Shown one piece after another: positions 45,711-52,946 of a stretch of DNA of 64,000 nucleotides. The translations under genes and the position numbers were made by a program. This DNA comes from Deltaproteobacteria bacterium (GTDB lineage: Bacteria > Myxococcota_A > Polyangia > GCA-2747355): assembly GCA_020633415.1 (NCBI GenBank), contig JACKDQ010000004.1, positions 353,975-417,974 of the forward strand, written 5' to 3'. Under the pieces are notes generated by a model. It ran no database searches, had not been told where the DNA came from, and worked only from the letters and a program-made list of their open reading frames with translations. Positions within the stretch are counted from its first letter, which is position 1, and each line of letters opens with the position of its first letter.

Positions 45711-46730
45711 ATGCTCAAAGTCGACCTGCACACCCACATTCTGCCTGAACGCTGGCCCGATCTGCGCGAGCGCTACGGCTACGGTGGTTTCGTCTCGCTC
45801 GAACATCATCAGCCGTGCTGTGCACGGATGATGATCGACGGCAGCTTCTTTCGCGAGATCGCGGACAACTGCTGGGACCCCGAGCGACGGCTCGCCGACT
45901 GCGACCGCTTCGACGTTGACGTCCAGGTGCTTTCCACGGTGCCAGTGATGTTCAGCTATTGGGCACAGCCTGAGCATGCGCATGACCTGTCGCGCCTGCT
46001 CAACGACCATATCGCCACCGTCGTCGAGCGTTACCCGCGGCGGTTTATCGGTCTGGGTACGCTACCGCTGCAGTCGCCACGCTTGGCCGTCCAAGAGCTC
46101 ACGCGCTGCGTCCGCGAGCTCAAGCTCGCCGGTGTGCAGATCGGCTCGCACATCAACGACTGGAACCTCGACCAACCGGAGTTGTTTGAGGTCTTTGCTT
46201 GCGCTGAGGAGTTGGGTGCTGCGATTTTCGTTCATCCATGGGACATGCTCGGTCGGGCGCGAATGCCCAACTACTGGTTGCCCTGGCTGGTCGGCATGCC
46301 CGCTGAGACCACGTTGGCGATCTGTTCGATGATCTTCTCCGGTGTGCTCGAGCGATTGCCGAACCTGCGCGTCGGCTTCGCCCACGGTGGTGGATCCTTC
46401 GTCGGAACTTTGGGGCGGATTCAGCACGGTTTTGAGGTGCGTCCGGATCTCTGCGCCGTTGACAACCAGGTCGGCCCCGAGGCCTACCTCGGCAGGATCT
46501 ATTTCGACTCGCTGGTCCACGACCCGCAGATGCTGCGGCTGCTGGTCGCGCGCGCGGGCGTCGATCGCGTCGCACTCGGTTCGGATTATCCTTTCCCCCT
46601 CGGCGAGCATCATCCCGGCAAGCTGATCGCATCGATCGAAGAGTTCGACCAAGCGACGCGCCAGCGGTTGCTCGCCGGTACCGCGCTCGAGTTTCTCGGA
46701 CGCCAGGCAGGAGAGTTCGCTTCGCGATGA
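45711..46730 (+). CDS. 2-Amino-3-carboxymuconate-6-semialdehyde decarboxylase (ACMSD)
   Basis: This 339-residue amidohydrolase-fold zinc enzyme decarboxylates ACMS to 2-aminomuconate semialdehyde. It has the metal motif HTH (His7, His9) in KVDLHTHILPE, FVHPWDM, FAHGGGSF and the metal Asp in LGSDYPFPLGE. The substrate-loop GRARMPNYWLPWLVGMPAETT block is ACMSD-like. The start is the ATG of MLKVDL with GGAG upstream; the upstream extension is not conserved. It overlaps kynU by 4 bp, so it heads the operon ACMSD-kynU-kynA. Confidence 0.93.
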   Translation: MLKVDLHTHILPERWPDLRERYGYGGFVSLEHHQPCCARMMIDGSFFREIADNCWDPERRLADCDRFDVDVQVLSTVPVMFSYWAQPEHAHDLSRLLNDHIATVVERYPRRFIGLGTLPLQSPRLAVQELTRCVRELKLAGVQIGSHINDWNLDQPELFEVFACAEELGAAIFVHPWDMLGRARMPNYWLPWLVGMPAETTLAICSMIFSGVLERLPNLRVGFAHGGGSFVGTLGRIQHGFEVRPDLCAVDNQVGPEAYLGRIYFDSLVHDPQMLRLLVARAGVDRVALGSDYPFPLGEHHPGKLIASIEEFDQATRQRLLAGTALEFLGRQAGEFASR

Positions 46731-48004
46731 CTTCGCCGACCTTTTCAATCGACCGCGATCACGCGCGCCAACTCGACGCTGCCGATTCGCTCGCTGAATA
46801 CCGTCAACAGTTCTGGATGCCGAGCGGCTCAGATGGGGAGCCGTTGGTCTATCTTTGCGGCAATTCGTTAGGGCTACAGCCGCGCGGCGTGCGCGAGCTG
46901 ATCGACCGGGAGCTCGCCAGCTGGGCGGAGCAGGCGGTCGACGGGCATTTTCGTTCGGGTGACGGTTGGTACAATTATCATCGCTTGCTCAGTGAGCCGC
47001 TGGCCGAGGTTGTCGGAGCGCTACCAGAAGAAGTGGTGGCGATGAACGGGCTGACGGCCAATCTGCACTTGCTGATGATCAGTTTCTATCGGCCGACAGC
47101 TCAGCGCTTCAAGATCCTGATCGATTCGCCGACCTTCCCCTCTGATCTCTACGCCTTTCAATCGCAGTTAGCGCTGCATGGTTACGACGCCGAGCAGGGT
47201 ATCGTTCGGGCGCCGCAGACTGCCAATGGACTGACCGACGAGGCCGCGCTAATCGAACTGATCACAACCCAGGGCGAACAATTCGCGCTGATCCTGTTAT
47301 CGGGCGTCAACTATTTCAGCGGTCAGTTCTTCGACCTAGCGCCGATCGCCGCGGCGGCGCGCCGTGCGGGTTGTCTGATCGGCCTCGATCTCGCCCATGC
47401 CGTGGGCAACGTGCCGCTCTCGCTTCACGACTGGGGCATCGATTTTGCTGCCTGGTGCAGCTACAAATACCTCAACGCAGGTCCCGGTGCGGTGGCCGGT
47501 GCGTTCGTTCACCAGCGGCACTGCGCGAACCCGTCGCTGCCTCGCCTCGCCGGCTGGTGGGGAAACGATCCCGACACGCGCTTTCAGATGGATACCCAAG
47601 ATCGGTTCGTGCCCCAACGCGGTGCGGAAGGTTGGCAGCTGTCTAATCCGCCGATCCTAGCGATGGCGCCACTACGGGCTTCGTTGGCGCTGTTCGGATC
47701 GGCGACGAACACAGCGCTGCGCAACAAGTCGTCGGCATTGACCAGCTACATGTTGGCGCTGATCGACGCGCGGTCGCCGCAGCAAGTAACAGTGCTGACA
47801 CCCCGTCAGCCCGAGCGACGTGGTTGTCAGCTGTCATTACGTGTAGCGGGAGACGGGCGCGCATTTCAACAGGCGCTGCAGCGCGAGGGCGTAGTCGGCG
47901 ATTTTCGCCCACCGGATGTGGTGCGCGTCGCAGCGGTGCCGCTCTACAATTCTTTCGAGGATGTTTGGCGTTTCGTCGACATTTTGGCGCGTCAGCTGAG
48001 CTGA
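46727..48004 (+). CDS. kynU: Kynureninase
   Basis: This 425-residue PLP enzyme cleaves kynurenine or 3-hydroxykynurenine to (3-hydroxy)anthranilate and alanine. Motifs: YLCGNSLGLQPRGV, MNGLTANLHLLM, DSPTFPSDLYA, GLDLAHAVGN, and the PLP lysine Lys247 in WCSYKYLNAGPG. Full length. The ATGA overlap with ACMSD couples translation. With ACMSD as neighbour, the 3-hydroxy route is the likely physiological one. Confidence 0.96.
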   Translation: MTSPTFSIDRDHARQLDAADSLAEYRQQFWMPSGSDGEPLVYLCGNSLGLQPRGVRELIDRELASWAEQAVDGHFRSGDGWYNYHRLLSEPLAEVVGALPEEVVAMNGLTANLHLLMISFYRPTAQRFKILIDSPTFPSDLYAFQSQLALHGYDAEQGIVRAPQTANGLTDEAALIELITTQGEQFALILLSGVNYFSGQFFDLAPIAAAARRAGCLIGLDLAHAVGNVPLSLHDWGIDFAAWCSYKYLNAGPGAVAGAFVHQRHCANPSLPRLAGWWGNDPDTRFQMDTQDRFVPQRGAEGWQLSNPPILAMAPLRASLALFGSATNTALRNKSSALTSYMLALIDARSPQQVTVLTPRQPERRGCQLSLRVAGDGRAFQQALQREGVVGDFRPPDVVRVAAVPLYNSFEDVWRFVDILARQLS

Positions 48005-48033
48005 CGAGTGGGCAGAAACGGAGGCAGGGGGCG

Positions 48034-48825
48034 ATGAGTGCAAAGAAGATCAACTATGGCAGCTATCTGCGGCTAAACGAGCTCCTGGCACTGCAACAGC
48101 CGCTGTCAGATCCTGCTGAGCACGACGAGATGCTGTTCATCGTGATCCACCAGGTTTACGAGCTTTGGTTCAAACAACTGCTTCACGAGCTCTCGAAGGT
48201 GCGTGCCGATCTGGTCACCGGCGATCTCTACGGTGCGATCCATTCGTTCAAGCGAACGCGGATGATCATGAAGACCCTCGTTGGGCAGCTCGATATTCTC
48301 GAAACGATGACGCCGCTATCCTTCAACAGTTTTCGTGCGCGGCTCGAGCAGTCTTCGGGGTTTCAGTCGGTGCAGTTCCGCGAGGTCGAATTCCTGCTCG
48401 GCTATAAGCGCGCAGAATTGCTGCGCCACCATCCGGAGGGGTCTGCCGAGTACAGGGCGCTGCAAAAGCGTCTGCACGAGATGTCGATCGTCGATGCCCT
48501 TTACGACTTCCTCGAAGACAATGGCGCGGAGATCCCTCCCGCCTTGCGCGAGCGCGATGTGACCGAGCGCAACGAGCCCAATGTGCAGCTGCAGACGGCC
48601 TTGGTGCGAATCTATCGCGAGCGTCCTGACCTGGCGATCTTGCTCGAGTTGATGACCGACTTCGACGAGGGTTTTCAGGAGTGGCGCTATCGTCACGTCA
48701 AGGTGGTCGAACGCACGATCGGTTTCAAGCAGGGCACCGGCGGATCTCTCGGCGTTCCGTTTCTCAAAGAGTCGCTGTTCAATCCGATCTTCCCCGATCT
48801 CTGGGCGATCCGTGGCCGCTTCTAG
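48034..48825 (+). CDS. kynA: Tryptophan 2,3-dioxygenase
   Basis: This 263-residue heme enzyme opens the indole ring of tryptophan to N-formylkynurenine. Conserved blocks: YGSYLRLNELLALQ, DEMLFIVIHQVYELWFKQ (with a substrate/heme-side His), SFNSFRARLEQSSGFQS, W.YRHVKVVERTIG.K.GTGGS. The start is the ATG of MSAKKINYG with GGAGGCAGGGGG upstream, 29 bp after kynU; a long upstream frame overlapping kynU is discarded. Last gene of the ACMSD-kynU-kynA unit. Confidence 0.96.
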   Translation: MSAKKINYGSYLRLNELLALQQPLSDPAEHDEMLFIVIHQVYELWFKQLLHELSKVRADLVTGDLYGAIHSFKRTRMIMKTLVGQLDILETMTPLSFNSFRARLEQSSGFQSVQFREVEFLLGYKRAELLRHHPEGSAEYRALQKRLHEMSIVDALYDFLEDNGAEIPPALRERDVTERNEPNVQLQTALVRIYRERPDLAILLELMTDFDEGFQEWRYRHVKVVERTIGFKQGTGGSLGVPFLKESLFNPIFPDLWAIRGRF

Positions 48826-48854
48826 CTTGTCGTTCGTTTGGTGCTGAGCGCTCG

Positions 48855-49538
48855 TCAGACACCCAACAGACTGTTGGTCTTCATCACCTCGGCTTGGCGC
48901 GCCGCGCGCAGGTAGGAAACAACGACGCGAGACAGCTCACGCTGCAACTCGCCGCTCTCCAGGGCTTGCGGCCGCTGCGTTAGCGTGCTGGTGGTCACGG
49001 CATCAACAGCTTTGAGTAGCACGAATGCGGCAAAGTCGTGGTCGATCACCAGCTGCGCGTGGGCGTCGAGCTGCTCGCGTAGCCAAGTTTGCAGTTGGCG
49101 TTGACGGGCCGCCCGTCGCTCGACGGTTTCGATCATCGGCCGCTTGGCTAGCAGTGGCGCAAGTACCTCCCGCTGCTCGCGCAACATCGCCACGTAGCCT
49201 TCGACGATCTGCGTTGCGATCTGTTCGAGGGAGGCGTTGGCGTGGGCTTCTCTGGCTCCGATCAGCTTGGCGTGCAGCGCATCGAACAACGCGTCGAGCA
49301 GCTCGCCCAATACCGCCCGGCGGTCGGGATAGTAGCGGTAGAGTGTGCCGATGCCGACGCCTGCGACGCGAGCGATTTGATGAGCAGTGGCCGCAGCGAA
49401 GCCATCTTGCGCAATGATTCGGCGCGCCGCTTCTCTGATCGTGTCGATCGTGTCGTGGGCGCGCTGCTGCTGTAGCGCGTCGCGAGCGACGCGAGTCGTT
49501 TTTGGGGCTTTGCCGTGCAGTTGTGCACTCCTTGCCAA
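48855..49538 (-). CDS. TetR-family transcriptional regulator
   Basis: The 227-residue repressor-type protein has an N-terminal HTH (about residues 29-75): IREAARRIIAQDGFAAATAHQIARVAGVGIGTLYRYYPDR in outline, a standard TetR DNA-binding domain. A helical ligand/dimer domain follows. No ATG fits; TTG 49538 is the best start, although AAGGAG lies seven bases before an in-frame CTG (49520). It sits between the kynA end and the divergent kynB gene, so control of kyn genes by a tryptophan metabolite is a reasonable guess. A 13-bp inverted repeat at 49590 is a possible operator. Confidence 0.85.
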   Translation of the reverse strand: MARSAQLHGKAPKTTRVARDALQQQRAHDTIDTIREAARRIIAQDGFAAATAHQIARVAGVGIGTLYRYYPDRRAVLGELLDALFDALHAKLIGAREAHANASLEQIATQIVEGYVAMLREQREVLAPLLAKRPMIETVERRAARQRQLQTWLREQLDAHAQLVIDHDFAAFVLLKAVDAVTTSTLTQRPQALESGELQRELSRVVVSYLRAARQAEVMKTNSLLGV

Positions 49539-49589
49539 GCGGTACGTCGCCGTAATGAAGCAAACACCGGACCAACTGCCGGCCAGCGT

Positions 49590-49602
49590 GCTGTTGAACA
49601 GC
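49590..49602. promoter_or_regulatory. Candidate TetR operator between tetR and kynB
   Basis: GCTGTT-G-AACAGC is a perfect inverted repeat with 6-bp arms, 52 bp upstream of the TetR start and about 240 bp before kynB. A second partial dyad with CGGA and TCCG arms and TGTTC in between lies near 49728-49742. The 303-bp divergent region otherwise holds no visible gene; a TATAGT hexamer at 49830-49835 is close to the kynB start. Confidence 0.4.
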
Positions 49603-49841
49603 GTTCTACGCCAGGGTCCCGGAACTGGGGCGGAATGATTCGCAGCTGTCACGGCGTGCCTGCCTCTGTCGATCGAGCGATCAGCTGAGCGGTAACTTGT
49701 GCGATACGCATCGGCAGGCCGCGTAGTCGGACACTGTTCCGAACACCTATTGCCGGCGCCAGCGCAAATTGGCGCGCTGCGGCTGAGCTTCTTGAATGCA
49801 TCTGATCGTGCTTTTTCATTGCGGCCGCGTATAGTCCACCG

Positions 49842-50486
49842 ATGGCGCGACTTTACGATATCAGCCCGCCGCTCGGTGCAAGCATCGCTGTCTTCCCCGG
49901 TGACTCGCCGCTCTCGCGCGAGGTCTTGCTTGAGCACGCGCGCGGCGACAACCTGACCCTTTCGACGCTGCGCAGTACGGTCCATTTGGGTGCGCATGCC
50001 GATGCGCCGTCGCACTATCAGCCAGACGGCGAGACGATCGATCGCTGTGAGCTATCGAGATATCTTGGGCCCTGTCAGCTGCTCTCGGTGAGCGCCGGCG
50101 CCGATGGGCTGGTCGGCAAAGCGGTTGCTGAGCGTATTGACCAGCCCCGGGTGTTGTTTCGCACGGCTAGCTATCCCGACCCCAACCACTTTAATGACGA
50201 CTTTGTCGCGCTCGCACCGGAGCTGGTCGATGCGCTCGCCGAGCGAGCGGTGCGCTTGGTCGGTGTCGATACGCCGAGTGTCGATCCAGCGCGCTCCAAA
50301 GCGTTGCCTGCGCACCTGCGTTTTGCAGCTCGCGGCATATTGATTCTCGAAGGGCTGGTGTTCGACGGTGTGCCCGACGGCAGCTATCAGCTGATCGCTT
50401 TGCCGCTCAAGTTGGTCGGTTTTGATGCCAGCCCGGTCCGGGCGGTGTTGATTGATCGCCCCGGCGATTGTCTTGTATGTGATTGA
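49842..50486 (+). CDS. kynB: Kynurenine formamidase (arylformamidase)
   Basis: This 214-residue metal hydrolase converts N-formylkynurenine to kynurenine plus formate. The metal motif is HLGAHADAPSHY (His48, His52, Asp54). The N-terminal LYDISPPL...AVFPGDSP, the YLGPCQ segment and the late VGVDTPSVDP / LEGLVFDGVPDG..LIALPLKL blocks match bacterial KynB specifically, unlike the second cyclase-family protein at 4002. It completes the tryptophan-to-kynurenine step with kynA, 1 kb away. Confidence 0.95.
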   Translation: MARLYDISPPLGASIAVFPGDSPLSREVLLEHARGDNLTLSTLRSTVHLGAHADAPSHYQPDGETIDRCELSRYLGPCQLLSVSAGADGLVGKAVAERIDQPRVLFRTASYPDPNHFNDDFVALAPELVDALAERAVRLVGVDTPSVDPARSKALPAHLRFAARGILILEGLVFDGVPDGSYQLIALPLKLVGFDASPVRAVLIDRPGDCLVCD

Positions 50487-50599
50487 ACTCGTTTTGCTTT
50501 TTGCTTGCATTGACAGGAGAGCCCCGACCAAGAGGGCTTGAACCCGCCGGTCAGCTGAGGTAAAGGCAGCCCATGGTGCATGGCGGCGGAGGTCTTTTC

Positions 50600-51217
50600 A
50601 TGCTGGCCAACTTTACACGATATGGCTGGGTCGTATTTGCGCTCGCCGGGCTGTTTGCCGGTTGCGTCGGCGTCGACCTTGGCACCATGCCGTACTACTG
50701 CAGCGGCGGCGGTCAATGCCCCGATGGCTACAGCTGTCGCAGCAAAGGCAGTGCGCAGATCTGTGTGCGCGATGGTCTTTGCCCGGCCGGATTTGACGGG
50801 TGCGACAAGACAGTCGATCGCGATGCGGCGGTGGTGCTCGATCAAAGCACCACCGTGGCGGACGCTGGTCCGCGCGATCAACGGACGAGCGATAGCCAGG
50901 TTGTGCCTGATCAATGGGTGAGCCCCGATCAGGCGATCGCCCCCGATCTGCTGGCCCCCGACCAAGGCGTGACCAGCTTGAGCTGCGACGGCGTGATGAG
51001 CTGCTTGGCCAACTGCGGCACGACAAGCTGCGAAAAGCAGTGCGAGGCATCGATTCGCCCGTCGTCAAAAAACCTCTTTGACCGCCTGCTGCTCTGTTTA
51101 CAGGTCGCTGATCTGACCTGCGTTTTGCCCTGCATTTTTCCGAGCAGCGCTGCCTGCACAAACTGCATGATCAGTGAGTGCCAAACCGAGTTCAACGCCT
51201 GTCAGGCCGACAAGTAA
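50600..51217 (+). CDS. Lipoprotein with Asp-rich stalk and Cys-rich ends
   Basis: This 205-residue protein has a lipoprotein signal ending LFAGC (Cys22), a small Cys-rich module (CSGGGQCPDGYSC...C...LCPAGFDGC, about 34-70), an Asp-rich stalk with repeated PDQ/APD units (about 85-125) and a C-terminal Cys-rich domain (C...C..NCGTTSCEKQC...C...CVLPC...CTNCMISEC). The start is the ATG after GGAGGT; an earlier ATG at 50573 has no better site. Function unknown; surface display is likely. The leader upstream (50510-50575) can fold into hairpins and contains GAGGTAAAGGC. Confidence 0.7.
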   Translation: MLANFTRYGWVVFALAGLFAGCVGVDLGTMPYYCSGGGQCPDGYSCRSKGSAQICVRDGLCPAGFDGCDKTVDRDAAVVLDQSTTVADAGPRDQRTSDSQVVPDQWVSPDQAIAPDLLAPDQGVTSLSCDGVMSCLANCGTTSCEKQCEASIRPSSKNLFDRLLLCLQVADLTCVLPCIFPSSAACTNCMISECQTEFNACQADK

Positions 51218-51271
51218 CACCCAATGCGCGGCGCCTCGGACTGCTCGTCGGTCTGATACCTATCGGGCCTG

Positions 51272-52453
51272 CTAGTATTCGCAGTGGCAGATGAAGTTGC
51301 TCATCCAGGATTGGTGAGCTTCCCAGCAGCCGACGTCGAAGGTGGAGCGACCAGCACTGTTGTAGTAGCTCGCCGCTGCGCAGGTCGTTCCTTGTGACTG
51401 ACAGAGCGCCGTGCAGCTTTGGCCAACGGCAGGCGTACCCGCCCGACGACACTTGGTCAGCACGAAGCTGCCTCGTCCGCAGCTGTAGCCGCTTGGACAG
51501 ATCTTTCCGCATTGGCCACAGTTCTGCCGATCACTGCTGGTATTGACGCAGGCCAGGCCGCATTCTCGGTAGCCGCTGCTGCAGACCGACTTGCCGCCGA
51601 TACACTCGGCGTTCTGGCCCACCGGGTTGTCGCACTTTCCACAATGGCGTGGATCCGTGCTGATGTCGACGCAGGCCGCGTTGCAGGTCAGTAATCCGCT
51701 CGCGCAGCTTGGCTTGCCGCCCACGCAGCTTCCGCCGCTATGCGCGGGCCGGTTACAGGCGCCGCAATGCTGCGGATCGGTCTGCAGATCGACGCAGCGG
51801 TTGCCGCACAGCTCGGCGTTGTCTTCGCAGACAGCCTTGCCGCCAACGCAGCGGCCGGCGCCGACCGATTGATTGCAGGCGCCGCAGTGGTCGGCGTCAC
51901 GGTCGAGCAGCCGACAGCTATCGCCGCACGAGCTGCAGCGTATGACCTTGACGGCGGTCGTGGCCTCGTAGTGTTGCGCGGGGCCAAGCACGACGCGAAG
52001 GCTCACCGCGCTCGCCTTGACCGTCGCCGGTGCGGCGAAGGCGATCGCGCAGCGCGTTTGCTTGCCGCTCCCCAGCTTGGCGTTTTCAGGGCAGCCCGAA
52101 GACAGCGCGCTCGTCGCCGGGTGGCCGATGTACTCCAGGCCGCTTTCGGCGATCAACGAGAACAGGCCGGCGACCAGTGGCAACGCCTCGGTGGTGCGGT
52201 TGATGATCGTTAGCTCGACGACGACGTAGCGCTCGTCGGGCCGGCTCGGTATGTCGCCTACCTTTTCGGTTTGATAGGCGTCATGGGCGGTCAGCGCCAG
52301 TGGCCCGCTAGGCGGCACTTGGCTATCGCTGAGGCCGCCGTCGCTGCCATCGGCAGGGCTGCTCTGACAGCCGGCCCAGCTCGGGGCGAACGCGAACGAT
52401 AAGACGATGATTATCAACAGGTAACCTGCGCTGTGCCGCGTTAGGACGTTCAT
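51272..52453 (-). CDS. Cys-rich secreted protein with tandem CG.CG-type repeats
   Basis: The 393-residue exported protein has a signal ending SWAGC (Cys29; lipobox imperfect). A beta-type domain at about 50-170 (YQTEKVGDIPSRPDERYVVVELTIINRT) resembles DUF4352-like immunoglobulin folds. Then come four to five Cys-rich repeats of about 40 residues: CG..CVD..TDP.HCG.CN.........CVGGK..C. These repeats are frequent in myxobacterial surface proteins. A final Cys-containing tail ends CHCEY. Function unknown. Next to the lipoprotein gene at 50600, convergent. Confidence 0.75.
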   Translation of the reverse strand: MNVLTRHSAGYLLIIIVLSFAFAPSWAGCQSSPADGSDGGLSDSQVPPSGPLALTAHDAYQTEKVGDIPSRPDERYVVVELTIINRTTEALPLVAGLFSLIAESGLEYIGHPATSALSSGCPENAKLGSGKQTRCAIAFAAPATVKASAVSLRVVLGPAQHYEATTAVKVIRCSSCGDSCRLLDRDADHCGACNQSVGAGRCVGGKAVCEDNAELCGNRCVDLQTDPQHCGACNRPAHSGGSCVGGKPSCASGLLTCNAACVDISTDPRHCGKCDNPVGQNAECIGGKSVCSSGYRECGLACVNTSSDRQNCGQCGKICPSGYSCGRGSFVLTKCRRAGTPAVGQSCTALCQSQGTTCAAASYYNSAGRSTFDVGCWEAHQSWMSNFICHCEY

Positions 52454-52527
52454 TCGGTCCTCCCCTTTGCCGATCTACGGGGGAGCGGGCGGCGCGTTTG
52501 TCGCAGGAATTGTCGGAAAAACGGCGG

Positions 52528-52944
52528 TTAGTCGATGGTGGCGATAACTTTGAGTTCGATCGCGATCGGCGTCGGCAGGGCGTTGACTTCAACGGTGGTG
52601 CGCGTCGGTTGGTTGTCGGCAAAGGCCTCGGCGTAGAGCGCGTTGAAGGTTGAAAAGTCGCGCTTGATGTCGGTCAGAAAGACGGTGACATCGACGATTT
52701 GCTGCCAAGTTGAACCCGCGGCTTCGACGATGTTGCGTACGTTATCGAACACCGAATGGCACTGGGCGGCGATATCGTAGCTCAGCAAATTGCCCTGCGC
52801 ATCGAGTTGCAGACCCGGCACGCTGCCGTCGCTTGGGCGTCGCGGTCCGACGCCCGAAAGAAACAGCAGATTGCCGACCCGGCGGGCGTGGGGATAGGCG
52901 CCGACGGGTTTAGGTGCGCGGTCGGTGAGCGTCGAGCTGCCCAT
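52528..52944 (-). CDS. RidA-family 2-aminomuconate deaminase candidate
   Basis: This 138-residue YjgF/RidA-fold protein (PVGAYPHARRVGNLLFLSGVGPRRP, Q..VF.NVR.IVEAAG, R.TVEVNALP) resembles aminomuconate deaminase (AmnD/NbaF type) more than housekeeping RidA. The family-diagnostic KPVG.YPH...G...F.SG...RRP start is the main reason. It would convert 2-aminomuconate to 4-oxalocrotonate plus ammonia, right after the semialdehyde dehydrogenase step encoded at 55303. It begins 2 bp after the stop of a Ser/Thr kinase gene, so the two share a transcript. Confidence 0.85.
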   Translation of the reverse strand: MGSSTLTDRAPKPVGAYPHARRVGNLLFLSGVGPRRPSDGSVPGLQLDAQGNLLSYDIAAQCHSVFDNVRNIVEAAGSTWQQIVDVTVFLTDIKRDFSTFNALYAEAFADNQPTRTTVEVNALPTPIAIELKVIATID

Positions 52945-52946
52945 CG

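Noticed and set aside
50500..50600. Known riboswitch class
   Set aside because: Hairpins are present, but the conserved cores of the c-di-GMP, glycine, SAM and cobalamin classes could not be matched; without a covariance search this is not claimed.
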